Source: Mesobacterium pallidum (GTDB lineage: Bacteria; Pseudomonadota; Alphaproteobacteria; Rhodobacterales; Rhodobacteraceae). From it: a DNA stretch of 64,000 nucleotides. This document shows, piece after piece, positions 1 to 8,332 of this stretch (position 1 is the stretch's first letter; each line of letters starts with the position of its first letter). The notes beneath the pieces were generated by a model, which did not search any database, was not told where the DNA came from, and worked only from the letters and a program-made list of their open reading frames with translations. The translations under genes and the position numbers were made by a program. The stretch spans positions 1-64,000 of the forward strand of contig NZ_JAIMID010000012.1 in the NCBI RefSeq assembly GCF_019966535.1, read 5' to 3'.

Positions 1-911
1 GCGATCGGTGCGATCATCGCTCTACCGCGGCCGAAATGCGGCATCAGAGCCGCAGCTGCGTGATGTTCAGGGGCGACGAAGTAGGCGATGCCGGGCGGCG
101 CAGTCCCGCCCCAGGGCCGGTCATCCCGGAGGTAGGTCCAGATCCGGCCCTCCTTCACGCCCTTGCCCAGGCCTTCGAGCCGCCTGGCCCGATCGAGCAC
201 CCGCACGCCCTGGCCGCACCAGTCGACGAGCGTCGAGGCCGGGATCTCCGCCCCCATGCGAGCGAAGATCTCGTTCTGTCGATACAGGGGCAGATGGTCG
301 TCGAACTTGGAGACGAGGATGTGCGCCAGTAGACCGGGTCCCGCCATGCTGCGCGGGATCGGCCGCGAAGGCGCCGGGGTCTGGGTGATCTTCTCGCATC
401 GTCGGCAGGACTTCTTCGGGCGCGCCGTCTCGATCACCTTCAGCCGCGCGCTGATCAGCTCGAGGATCTCGCTCATGTCTTCACCGACGAGCCGCAGTTC
501 GCCCCCGCAGTCGGGGCAGGCATCACCGGGGTCGAGCACGATGCGCTCGCGGGGCGTTGCCTCCGAGACCTTCGGTTTTCGCCGCATGGAAGAAGGTTCC
601 GCGACTGCGGGCTCTGCCTTCGGCTCCTCCTCGGGCTCCCGGGCGGCGGAAGCCGCGACCTCCAGCGCCTCGAGGGCCAGCTCGAGTTGTTCGATCTCGC
701 GTTCGATCTTCTCCGAGCTTGCACCGAACTTCTGGCGCTGGAGCTTGGCGATCCGGATCTGGAGCGCCTGGACGAGGGCTTCGTGCGCCTTCAGGACGGC
801 CGTAAGCCGTGTCGTCTCCGCCCGCATGGCCGCGTTCTCGGCCTCGAGCGCGGCGATCATTGCGCGCAACTTGGCAGGATCGTCAGGCGGAAGGGAGGCG
901 GCTTCGGACAT
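1..911 (-). CDS. tnpC: IS66 family transposase TnpC, C-terminus beyond window edge
   Basis: About 303 residues are visible of a protein that is usually 500-550 aa. The start is the ATG at 911. A leucine-zipper-like N-terminus (about residues 10-95, with a LQRQKFGASSEK motif) is followed by a zinc-finger-like segment (CPDCGGE around 145, CRRCEK around 180) and the beginning of the DDE domain (SKFDDHLPLYRQNEIFARMG, then WTYLRDDRPWGG). This is the standard IS66 TnpC layout, and it lies downstream of tnpA and tnpB in the usual order. The last ~17 visible codons, after FVAPEHH, no longer resemble the family consensus I know, so the gene may be interrupted near the window edge. The catalytic residues are outside the window. 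Confidence 0.85.
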   Translation of the reverse strand, partial: MSEAASLPPDDPAKLRAMIAALEAENAAMRAETTRLTAVLKAHEALVQALQIRIAKLQRQKFGASSEKIEREIEQLELALEALEVAASAAREPEEEPKAEPAVAEPSSMRRKPKVSEATPRERIVLDPGDACPDCGGELRLVGEDMSEILELISARLKVIETARPKKSCRRCEKITQTPAPSRPIPRSMAGPGLLAHILVSKFDDHLPLYRQNEIFARMGAEIPASTLVDWCGQGVRVLDRARRLEGLGKGVKEGRIWTYLRDDRPWGGTAPPGIAYFVAPEHHAAAALMPHFGRGRAMIAPI

Positions 912-971
912 GCGGGACCTTACCATCCCGTGCGGTCCATAACCAGTAAAACAAGGGGGTTGAGAGAAGTA

Positions 972-1319
972 TCAGCTCACCCGGGCCGGAGGCGCACCCC
1001 AGTCCGGACGGCGCCAGTCGATGCCTTCCCAGAGCATCGCCAGCTGCGCCGAGGTCAGCCTCACGGCGCCGTCTCCGGCGGCGGGCCACGGGAAGCGGCC
1101 TCGCTCCAGGACCTTGTAGTAGAGGCAGAACCCCTGACCATCCCAGTAGAGAAGCTTCAGCCGGTCTCCCCGGCGCCCACGGAACGCGAAGACCGCGCCG
1201 CTCGCCGGGTTTTGGCGCAGAACGTCCTGGGCGAGCGCGGCCAAACCGGCGATCCCCTTGCGCATGTCGGTGGGCGCGCAGGCCAAGTAGACCCGAACCC
1301 CCGTTCCCGGTCCGATCAT
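972..1319 (-). CDS. tnpB: IS66 family accessory protein TnpB
   Basis: A 115-aa protein with the conserved TnpB core: the DMRKGIAGLAALAQ segment, AVFAFRGRRGDRLKLLYWDG and a C-terminal WEGIDWRRP. IS66 TnpB (the Orf2 of IS66 elements) is needed together with TnpA and TnpC for transposition, although its biochemical role is not settled. The ATG at 1319 overlaps the tnpA stop by 4 bp (ATGA), so translation is probably coupled. The length is normal for the family and the gene appears intact. Confidence 0.9.
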   Translation of the reverse strand: MIGPGTGVRVYLACAPTDMRKGIAGLAALAQDVLRQNPASGAVFAFRGRRGDRLKLLYWDGQGFCLYYKVLERGRFPWPAAGDGAVRLTSAQLAMLWEGIDWRRPDWGAPPARVS

Positions 1320-1684
1320 GCCGCTTCCACCGCCCGGATCAATCGGGTCAGCACCTCTCCATCCATGCCGCTGTCGAACCTCAGGCAGCGGCCGTTGCTC
1401 AGCCGCAGTTCGACAGGGCCAGACCGTGACGGCGCGGATGCGCTTCCCGGCGCCTGAGCCCCGCTGAAATCCACCGGCAAGAAAACGGCCCCGCGATCCC
1501 GCGACCATAGGCCCTTCTTCTTCATATCGCGCCGCCAGCCGTAGATCTGGGAGCGCGTGATCTCGTGGCGCTGCGCGATCTGCGTCACCGACGCACCGCC
1601 GACGCCGACCTCCGACAGGATCTCGAGCTTCTCGTCTTCGCTCCACCGCCGGCGCCGCTCAACGCCCAGAACCTCGCCCAGCAT
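1316..1684 (-). CDS. tnpA: IS66 family TnpA, helix-turn-helix protein
   Basis: A 122-aa protein with an N-terminal HTH (residues ~15-60: WSEDEKLEILSEV, then VTQIAQRHEITRSQIYGWRR) of the type shared by IS3 OrfA and IS66 Orf1. The C-terminus (VELRLSNGRCLRFDSGMD ... LTRLIRAVEA) is typical of IS66 TnpA. It is the first gene of the tnpA-tnpB-tnpC operon, reading leftward. The upstream side of the element is near 1690-1740, where an inverted repeat occurs. Confidence 0.9.
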   Translation of the reverse strand: MLGEVLGVERRRRWSEDEKLEILSEVGVGGASVTQIAQRHEITRSQIYGWRRDMKKKGLWSRDRGAVFLPVDFSGAQAPGSASAPSRSGPVELRLSNGRCLRFDSGMDGEVLTRLIRAVEAA

Positions 1685-1696
1685 GGCTCCTCCGAA

Positions 1697-1736
1697 TAAG
1701 ACACGTCGTTAAGGACGTCGTTATGCACGTGTCTTA
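1697..1736. repeat. 10-bp inverted repeat upstream of IS66 tnpA
   Basis: TAAGACACGT (1697-1706) and ACGTGTCTTA (1727-1736) are perfect inverted copies separated by 20 bp. They lie between the IS66 operon and the IS30 fragment, so they could be an IS end, a promoter-proximal hairpin, or a residue of the junction. The function is unknown. Confidence 0.5.
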
Positions 1737-1738
1737 GC

Positions 1739-2059
1739 TCAGAACCCCGCCGTCAGGCAGACGGTGTCAATCAGGTGGTTACCTTTGAGCTGTTTGATCA
1801 CAGCCTTTCGCAGGCCGACAAGGCGCACCAATTTGCGACGGCGCGCACGCCTTTGAACCGCAGCGCGTTGAGCAACAACACCATAGTATCCGTTCAATTC
1901 CGGCAGGTCTTCGTCGGCATAGCCGTTGCGCTTGATGTCACGATGAATCGTCGAAACATGCCTGCCGATCTGCGCTGCTATCTCTCGTACAGGTATCTTA
2001 GCATTCAACATATCTTCAATCGTGCGCCGTTCACGCAGGTTTAGCTCTGTATGGACCAT
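1739..2059 (-). pseudogene. IS30 family transposase, N-terminal fragment
   Basis: A 106-aa remnant with the IS30-type N-terminal HTH (LNLRERRTIEDMLN, then IPVREIAAQIGRHVSTIHRD) followed by a YADEDLPELNGYYG segment. IS30 transposases are about 320-390 aa and carry a C-terminal DDE domain. Here homology stops after about 92 residues (VIKQLKGN) and a foreign tail of ~14 codons runs to the stop. The truncation point lies next to the IS66 element, which probably removed the rest. Not functional as a transposase. Confidence 0.75.
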
Positions 2060-2267
2060 CTTTCATTCTCCTTGCTTTCCAGCAAGATAGGGGAAATTTC
2101 GCAACCCAGTTTAGAATGTGCCCCGCTACACAGAGCTTGTTGCAACCATCCAGAAATGTCACCGGCTGCGCAAAACAGAAACGTCACCAAGAGGCGTGAC
2201 GTAAGCAAGGCTTAGCAGCCCGTAGACCCCAAATATCGGAGGGCAGAAAAGCCTTGCGGGGCTCAGG

Positions 2268-2540
2268 TCATAAACCGAGCTTTCGCCGCTCTTTCTTATT
2301 GTAGAATGCTTTGATGCCGTCTTCGCGCAGGATCTCTTCAAAGGCGCGCCAGGCGAGGCCATCACCGAAAAAGGGCGGGTTATCGGAAACCGTCAACGTG
2401 CCGAACTGGTTCTCCACGGACAGGATCCAGCCGGGATCGATGCTGGTCCGGTAGATCTCAACATCGAAATGATGCCCGTCGATGACGACGGATTGCGTGT
2501 AATCGGAGAAGATGATTTCTGGATCGTCGTCGGCAGTCAT
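2268..2540 (-). CDS. Small hypothetical protein carried inside the ISNCY element
   Basis: A 90-aa protein starting at the ATG at 2540, 16 bp after the transposase stop and on the same strand, within the inferred IS ends. It is rich in acidic and aromatic residues (IIFSDYTQSVVIDGHHFDVE near the start, ending YNKKERRKLGL), with no signal peptide or membrane segment. I do not recognise the family. Its position suggests a passenger gene expressed with the transposase. It could be an accessory transposition factor or an unrelated hitchhiker. Confidence 0.6.
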   Translation of the reverse strand: MTADDDPEIIFSDYTQSVVIDGHHFDVEIYRTSIDPGWILSVENQFGTLTVSDNPPFFGDGLAWRAFEEILREDGIKAFYNKKERRKLGL

Positions 2541-2556
2541 GCCTGCATTCTTGGGC

Positions 2557-3909
2557 CTATTCAGCCACGTGCACAATCTTCTTCTTGGCCCGCGACCCTG
2601 ACGGTCGACCTGGTCTCCGGCCATTCGGTTTATAACCCATCTTCTCTGAATTGGTCCGCACCTTGGGCTTGGGTGGGGCGGCCTCCTGCATCTCTTTGAT
2701 GTGTTCGAGGACAGCGCTCAGGCGTTTGTTGCTGGTGATAGCCGCATGGGTCACGCGCTGATCCATGTCGAAGATTTTGTAGGGCAGGGAACGGCCTTTC
2801 CAGCGCACCTCAAACCGGCCATCCACGAAGGCGTAGGTGTCTACATACTTGCCGACCAGGCCGCGTGTGATCTCGCTTTCCTCGAGCATGATCCGCTTGC
2901 GGTCATAGGAAAATGTAAGCTGCTTTCCGACGTATCGGTTCTCACGCCAGCACAGCACTTCCGCCAAACGATCCGGTTCCACATTCAGCGCCCGGTGCAG
3001 GTTGTCCGGTTTGGCCGGGGCCTTGGCAAACTTGGCGTTGAAGCGGGCCTTGAAGCCTTCCCGAAAGGCGTTTCCGGCCTCCATATTCGAAACACCTGCC
3101 AGTCTCAGCTCTTTGACAAGCCGGTCCTGAAGCGTGCGGTTGGCGCGTTCCACGCGGCCCTTCGCCTGGCTTGAGTTGGCGCACAAAATCTCAATGTTCA
3201 GCTCACTCAAAGCGCGCCCGAACTGGGTGATCCGCGCGCCGCCCTTGGCGTCTTCCTTGGCCACGCGAAACACCGTGTGCTTGCCACTGTAAAATGCAAC
3301 CGGCCTCCCATGGGTATGCAGGTAGCTCTCAAGCGCTTCGAAGTAACTGAAGGTGCTCTCGGATTTGACAAACCGCAGGTCCATCAACGTGCTGGTGGCA
3401 TCGTCGATGAACACGAGCAGGGTGCAGGGACCGCCCCGATCCTCGAACCAGCGGTGATCGGAGCCGTCAATTTGTATGAGCTCGCCAAAGCATTCTCTGC
3501 GCAATCTCGGCTGATGAAATGTACGACGCTGTTTGCGCGAAAGCCAAAGACCGTCTTCCTGCATCCACTTGCGAACCGTCTCGCGCGACACCTTGAACCC
3601 ATGATGCTCGGCCAGCATCTCCGCTGCCAGGGTCGGCCCAAAGTCGGGATAGTTCTCTTTGATCAGCGACAGCGCGTAATCCCGTTTGGCTTTGTGGATG
3701 CGATTGTTCGGGGGTTTGCCACGTGCCTTGTGACGGATCGCCGCCGCGCCATCCTGACGATACAGCTTCAACAGCCGGAAGATCTGCCGACGCGTCAGTG
3801 CCAGCATGTTCGCCGCATTGTCGACGCTCAACCGACAGTCATCGACCTGTGCCAAAACCTCAACGCGGTTCAACTCGCGCTCGCTCATCATCACCCATCC
3901 CATGCCCAT
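2557..3909 (-). CDS. ISNCY family (IS1202-like) DDE transposase, probably inactive
   Basis: A 450-aa protein with an N-terminal HTH (residues ~15-65, LSVDNAANMLALTRRQIFRL), a linker, and an integrase-type rve domain: first Asp in LIQIDGSDHRWFED, third residue Glu in QAKGRVERANRTLQ. It ends in a basic tail (GRRPGRPSGSRAKKK). Relatives I know have YSDKH at the second catalytic position; here it is YSGKH (GGC codon near 3282-3287), so the second Asp is missing. Length and frame are otherwise intact. The start could also be one of the Met codons 2-8 residues further in. Confidence 0.85.
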   Translation of the reverse strand: MGMGWVMMSERELNRVEVLAQVDDCRLSVDNAANMLALTRRQIFRLLKLYRQDGAAAIRHKARGKPPNNRIHKAKRDYALSLIKENYPDFGPTLAAEMLAEHHGFKVSRETVRKWMQEDGLWLSRKQRRTFHQPRLRRECFGELIQIDGSDHRWFEDRGGPCTLLVFIDDATSTLMDLRFVKSESTFSYFEALESYLHTHGRPVAFYSGKHTVFRVAKEDAKGGARITQFGRALSELNIEILCANSSQAKGRVERANRTLQDRLVKELRLAGVSNMEAGNAFREGFKARFNAKFAKAPAKPDNLHRALNVEPDRLAEVLCWRENRYVGKQLTFSYDRKRIMLEESEITRGLVGKYVDTYAFVDGRFEVRWKGRSLPYKIFDMDQRVTHAAITSNKRLSAVLEHIKEMQEAAPPKPKVRTNSEKMGYKPNGRRPGRPSGSRAKKKIVHVAE

Positions 3910-4009
3910 TCTCCCTCAGTATATGAACGGAGAGTGACATTCCTGAATTGCTCATGGGTTACATTTTAGCTTTGCGGCTAAACACATTCATCCGGTAATA
4001 GTAGTTATG

Positions 4010-4767
4010 TTAAGTAACTTTCAAGATATTTCCATCCTGTGCCACTCGCGATTCTGAGAGAAGCTTTTCAAGATGTGCCGCAACATTTCGTTCGGCGGCC
4101 ATCGCAATATGCGGATCGGATTTCTTGTAAACAAAGCGGCAGTGTTTTTGACTGTATCAGGGGTGTCCGCCAGGTGTTCAAGGATCTCCGCTTCCCGACG
4201 CATCCGGTTGGCGAGCAGCTTTTTTGCATAGGGTTGCGGATGCGGGAGAACCGGACCGTGTCCCGGCAGGCAAATCTTGTCATCACGTTCTATCAGACGC
4301 TTAAGGTGAGCACAGTAATCATGCATGTTGCCGTCGGGCGGGCTCACGATTGAGCTGTTCCAACTCATGATATGATCGCCTGTAAACAAAACCCTGTCCG
4401 GTCGCGCAAAGCAAAGGTGATCGCTGACATGGCCCGGTGTGTGCAGGACGGTAAGACCAGCGATTACCTCGCCGTCCTCTAGGAACGCGTCAGGTTGAAA
4501 GGCGTCGTCCGGAAATGCCTGCGACACATAAACGGGCAGACCGGTTCGCTCGCGCAATATCGGGGCTGCGCCGAAGTGATCAGAATGGTGATGAGTGACG
4601 AGAATACCGGCTGGATTGGGTCCCAAACTGTCGATAATCGCGTCGAGATGAAGGCTGTCTTCCACCCGACCGGAGTCGATAATGAACCGGCCCTCGGATG
4701 TATCGACGATATAGGTATTCGTACCATGATAGGTCATCTCTCCGGGATTGTTGGTCACGTCCGTCAA
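4010..4767 (-). pseudogene. Metallo-beta-lactamase-fold hydrolase, truncated and frameshifted
   Basis: The central part is a clear LACTB2-like MBL-fold hydrolase: the GTNTYIVDT strand, the zinc motif THHHSDH, the second-shell LHTPGHVSDHLCF, LFTGDHIMSW, and a distal GHGPVL histidine. It begins only at a TTG (4767), preceded closely by an in-frame TAG, so about 20 N-terminal residues of the family are missing. Near 4125-4145 the frame breaks. Upstream it reads ...NTAALF; a +1 frame then gives the family-like C-terminus AAERNVAAHLEKLLSESR, ending at a TAA at 4010-4012. One base appears lost. Without the shift the protein ends in a nonsense tail at 4021. Probably a dying gene trapped between IS elements. 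Confidence 0.7.
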
Positions 4768-5004
4768 GTTTCTCTAATCGCCTTGGTCAAGTGCTGATCG
4801 GTCTGCGTTTAGTCCTGCGCGCCGGGCTCTGAGATTCTCTCCGCGGTCACCGCGTGGGGCCGCATATTTGCGTTCAGGGTTGGAAGGATCGAAATGGTGT
4901 GCGCGGTCGGCACCGCAGTTGATGGAGCGATCTCTTCCTCGCCGCGCGTCCCGGCTGGACGCATGTCTACACGCGATGGAACAGCGCCGGTTTCAGCGGC
5001 TCTG

Positions 5005-6025
5005 TCACGAGGGTATTGCCTCCTGGTAGGGCGTGTTGGTGGTCCACATGACATGCAGGATGACTGCGAGCTTCCTCGCGAGCGCCACCTTGGCTTTCCG
5101 CGGGCCAGTTCTCCCGGCAATCGCCTTGGCCCAGTCACGGAGACGGTGGCCTCCTATGGCACGGCAGAAGATCGCGTTTGCTGCCTCGTACAGGCATTTT
5201 CGCGTAAATGTGTCTCCCCACTTCGAAACGCAGCCGTTCCGGCTGATTTCACCGGATTCGTATCGCCTCGGTGTCAGTCCCAGATAGGCCCCTACGCTAG
5301 AGGATTTTCGGAAGCGTGAGGCATCATCGAAGGCCGCGACCACCGCCATTGCCGTGATGGCCCCGACACCCGGAGCCGTCATCAAGAGACGAACGGTCTC
5401 GTGGGTCTTGGCAACGGCCCGGATGCGGCTGTCCAAAGCCGCGATCTGGGCAATGATGTCTCGCCTTGCCTGCATGAGGGCCGCGAAGACAGGAACGAGT
5501 TCGGGCGCGACCGACAATTCCTTGTCGAGAATTTCCTCGGCGCGACGCTTGAACCCGCCCACCCGTTTGCCGAACATCACGCCGAACGTCCTCAGGAGCC
5601 CGCGAATCTCGTTCTCCAGCCGAACGCGCATGCCGACGAGCGCTTCGCGCGCCGTTAACATGGCCCGGTTGACATAGGCATCGTGGCTCTTGATCTGCAC
5701 GGCCTTGAACCAGCCCGTTCGTACAATCTGGGCAAGCCCTCGGGCATCATGCCGGTCCGTCTTGTTCGGCATCATCTTCAGCACGCCGTGCATCCAGGCA
5801 AACGATCGGGAGGTCCCGTTCAGTCAAGGCGTTCCAGAGCCAGACAGCAAGCGGACCGGTTTCCATCCCGATCCGTTCAAGGTTGTCGAACCGGTCACGC
5901 AGCCAACGGACGATGGCGTCGGGGCACGTCGGCACCTTCGCTTCGCCCAGGATCATGCCGTCCCCGTCAACCACGCAAATCGCTGTCTCGTCCTGCGACA
6001 CATCCAACGCTGCAAATACACCCAT
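5005..6025 (-). pseudogene. IS110 family transposase, frameshifted
   Basis: The N-terminal RuvC-like DEDD domain starts at 6025 (MGVFAALDVSQDE, then GMETGPLAVWLWNAL) and runs in one frame to about 5785, where it loses homology. The rest (HGVLKMMPNKTDRHDARGLAQ, then the Transposase_20 domain with MTAPGVGAITAMAVVAAF and GAYLGLTPRRYESG) continues in another frame to 5005. All four acidic DEDD positions can still be found, but split across the two frames. IS110 transposases are normally single proteins of ~340 aa, so a small deletion around 5780-5790 has probably killed this copy. Confidence 0.8.
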
Positions 6026-6122
6026 TCCAAATCCTCCGTTTCCTGGCTTCAGCAGCTGCCAAAGCGTCCGGTGTTTCTCTCGATACGATATGAGGTAGAC
6101 CGGTCTGGCGATTACGCTAAAT

Positions 6123-7464
6123 GGTGTAATTTCCCGGATGGCCTGAGGGCATGATCAGGCGGCTTTCGTGGTTATGCTGAGAATGGGGTCCATCTCCTCC
6201 TTGTCGATTTGGGCGAAAGCCTCGACCATCATGTAGCGGCTCGAGGTCTGCCAGTCGTCGTTGGCTTCGAACAGGACGGCTCCGATCAGGCGCATGATGG
6301 AGGCCTCGTTCGGAAAGATCCCGACGACATCGGCACGGCGCTTCACTTCCTTGTTCAGGCGCTCGATCGGGTTCGTGCTGTGAAGCTTCGTCCGATGCTG
6401 CCGGGGGAAGGACATGTAGGCGAGCACGTCATGCTCGCTGGCGTCCATGAGGTCGGCGAGCTTGGGCCAGCGGGTGCGCAGCTGTTCCGCGACCTTGTGC
6501 CAGATCTCGCCAGCATGGGTGCGGTCGGGTTGATCGAATGCCTGGCGGATCACGGCGGCGACGACGGTATGCTGACCCTTCGACACATGGGCGAGAGCAT
6601 TGCGCATCCAGTGAACGCGGTACCTCTGCCAGGTGGCTTCGAACACCCGCGAGATCGCAGTCCTCAAGCCAGTGTGCGCATCGCTGATCACCAGCCTGAC
6701 TCCGCCGAGGCCCCGGGCCTTCAGGGACCTCAGGAACTCGGTCCAGAAGGTCTCGGCCTCAGAGGGACCGATACCCAGGCCGATGATCTCGCGGCGGCCT
6801 TCAGTGTTCGCGGCGACGGAGATTATGGCCGCGACCGGCACGATGCGCCCGCCTTGGCGGACCTTCAGGTAAGTCGCGTCGAGCCAGACGTAGGGCCAGT
6901 CGCCGGCGAGCGGCCGGTTCAGTAACTCGCCAACGCGCTCGTCGATGTCCTTGCAGAGCTTCGACACCGTGCTCTTCGAGATGCCGGAGAGGCCCATGGC
7001 CTGCACCAGCTCGTCCACGCGGCGGGTCGAGACGCCCCCGATCCACGCCTCTTGGATGACGGCCACCAGCGCTTGCTCCGAGGTCTTGCGGGCCTCGAGG
7101 AAGCCCGGGAAATAGCTGCCCTGCCGCAGCTTCGGCACCCGCAAGTTCAGTGTGCCCAAACGGGTATCGAGCGCGCGCTCTCGATACCCGTTTCTCCATG
7201 TCGTGCGTTCACCGCTGCGTTCGTGTCGCCCTGCGCCGATCGGGCCGTCAACATCGGCCTCCATGATCAGTTGCAGCACCGCCTCGGCGATGGTGCGAAG
7301 GAAATCGCCCTGGTCATGCTTGGCCAGAAGCTCGGACATGTCCATGTTGGTCTTGGTCATCGGGGTCTCCGTGTGAACCGTGGTTGAAGTCGCCAAACTC
7401 CACCTCGATCATACACCTCGGTGACCACCCGGGATTACACCGTCGACGGCGCTGAAATTACACC
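6123..7464 (-). mobile_element. IS256 family insertion sequence (copy 1)
   Basis: A full-length transposase gene is flanked by GGTGTAATTT at 6123-6132 and its inverted copy AAATTACACC at 7455-7464. A further GGGATTACACC lies just inside the right end. The exact outer ends probably extend a few bases beyond these repeats; no target duplication was identified. Confidence 0.6.
6155..7360 (-). CDS. IS256 family transposase (intact)
   Basis: A 401-aa Transposase_mut protein; the start MTKTNMDMSELL at 7360 is chosen because GGAG sits just upstream. Visible family motifs are the N-terminal WRNGYRERALDTRLGTLNLRVPKLR, the first catalytic Asp in YVWLDATYLKVRQGGR, the second in LVISDAHTGLR, and the Glu-containing KLHSTNPIERLNKEVKRR. 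It is uninterrupted, so this copy may be active. The other IS256-family element near 36 kb is a distinct relative with extensive sequence differences, not a recent duplicate. Confidence 0.92.
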   Translation of the reverse strand: MTKTNMDMSELLAKHDQGDFLRTIAEAVLQLIMEADVDGPIGAGRHERSGERTTWRNGYRERALDTRLGTLNLRVPKLRQGSYFPGFLEARKTSEQALVAVIQEAWIGGVSTRRVDELVQAMGLSGISKSTVSKLCKDIDERVGELLNRPLAGDWPYVWLDATYLKVRQGGRIVPVAAIISVAANTEGRREIIGLGIGPSEAETFWTEFLRSLKARGLGGVRLVISDAHTGLRTAISRVFEATWQRYRVHWMRNALAHVSKGQHTVVAAVIRQAFDQPDRTHAGEIWHKVAEQLRTRWPKLADLMDASEHDVLAYMSFPRQHRTKLHSTNPIERLNKEVKRRADVVGIFPNEASIMRLIGAVLFEANDDWQTSSRYMMVEAFAQIDKEEMDPILSITTKAA

Positions 7465-7667
7465 ACGTGCGCGGACACTACCGGATTGTTCGCGACAATC
7501 CTCTGGATGCCCTCTGCCACCTGTATACATTGCGCGCGAGGCGGTTCCGGCTCTGTGAAAAACATGCTTTTGTGTCATTGAATTCAAAAACCTTTTGACA
7601 GTGCAAAACCCGGAAGACGCGACGCCGTCTTTTGCTTTTGTATAGCGATAAAAGGCTGGGTCTGGCG

Positions 7668-7695
7668 TCCAGCGCCGTGTTTCACCGGCGCTGGA
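7668..7695 (-). terminator. Hairpin downstream of bioY
   Basis: TCCAGCGCCG and CGGCGCTGGA form a perfect 10-bp stem with an 8-nt loop, about 22 bp after the bioY stop. There is no strong T-run after it on the minus strand, so it may be a terminator helped by Rho or an mRNA 3'-end stabiliser for the bioY operon. Confidence 0.5.
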
Positions 7696-7717
7696 ACAAT
7701 GCAGAGAAGCCCGGCAG

Positions 7718-8284
7718 TCAATCACGGCCCCAATTTTGGAAGCCTGTATACAGAGCCACAGCGATCGCCGCTTTTGTCAGATCCCCAAGAAGGAACGGGT
7801 AAAGTCCTGCGCTCAGCAAATTTTCGCCATAGCCGATAAAGCTACCCAACCAGACTAGCCCGGCGCAATACATCAGTATCGACCCAAAAAGGACCGCGAC
7901 AGATGCCCTGAAGGCAGGCCGAAGTCCTTCCAGTGCTTGAACAATCCATCCAGCAGCCGCCGCTGCAAGTGCGAAGCCTACCAGGTATCCGCCTGTGGGA
8001 CCCGCAATATACGCCAGTCCGGCCGGCGCCGGAGGCGTGCCTGCGAAGACCGGCAGGCCAAGCAGACCTTCGAAAAGGTATGTCACAACAACAAGACTAC
8101 TACGCACCGGCCCCAGGAAAAGACCCAGACCCAAGACAACCAGGGTCTGTGTAGACATAGGTACGGGGTAGAACGGCACCACGATTTTGGCGGATAGTGT
8201 CAGAAGAATTGTGCCGACGAGTATTATCGAGATCTCTTGGATAAGTTTTGCGAGTGTTTGGCTTTGACTGGTTTCCAGATTCAT
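7718..8284 (-). CDS. bioY: Biotin transporter BioY (ECF S-component)
   Basis: A 188-aa hydrophobic membrane protein with about six predicted helices. It has the BioY pattern: early VPFYPVPMSTQTLVVLGLG (the substrate-binding PVPxTxQ-type loop), GLAYIAGPTGGYLVGF and a C-terminal YPFLLGDLTKAAIA. BioY binds biotin in the inner membrane and either works alone or with the ECF energy module; no bioM or bioN is nearby. It is the last gene of an operon that encodes a biotin-dependent carboxylase, 48 bp after the acyl-CoA dehydrogenase stop, with AAGGACG as ribosome site. I infer that it supplies biotin when the carboxylases are made. Confidence 0.92.
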   Translation of the reverse strand: MNLETSQSQTLAKLIQEISIILVGTILLTLSAKIVVPFYPVPMSTQTLVVLGLGLFLGPVRSSLVVVTYLFEGLLGLPVFAGTPPAPAGLAYIAGPTGGYLVGFALAAAAAGWIVQALEGLRPAFRASVAVLFGSILMYCAGLVWLGSFIGYGENLLSAGLYPFLLGDLTKAAIAVALYTGFQNWGRD

Positions 8285-8332
8285 CTTTTTCGTCCTTGTT
8301 TCTGTAGATTGTTACTTTTTGGGATAGTAAGC

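Larger units (their letters stand above)
2111..3969 (-). mobile_element. ISNCY (IS1202-like) insertion sequence with passenger gene
   Basis: The left end (TTAGAATGTGCCCC at 2111) and the inverted right end (CTAAAATGTAACCCA, read from 3969 leftward) are imperfect inverted repeats. A second pair lies inside them: CAGAAATGTCAC near 2151 and CAGGAATGTCAC read leftward from about 3945. Between them lie the transposase and a small co-directional gene. No convincing target duplication could be picked out by eye. Boundaries are inferred and may be off by a few bases. Confidence 0.6.

Noticed and set aside
163..942. Long plus-strand open frame over the IS66 tnpC
   Set aside because: Serine/arginine-rich translation with no family features; it is the antisense shadow of tnpC.
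972..1646. Longer reading of IS66 tnpB
   Set aside because: The upstream part overlaps tnpA out of frame; the ATG at 1319 gives the normal 115-aa TnpB and the ATGA overlap.
7435..7725. 96-codon minus-strand frame downstream of bioY
   Set aside because: Runs through the hairpin and the IS256 end; no homology or ribosome site.
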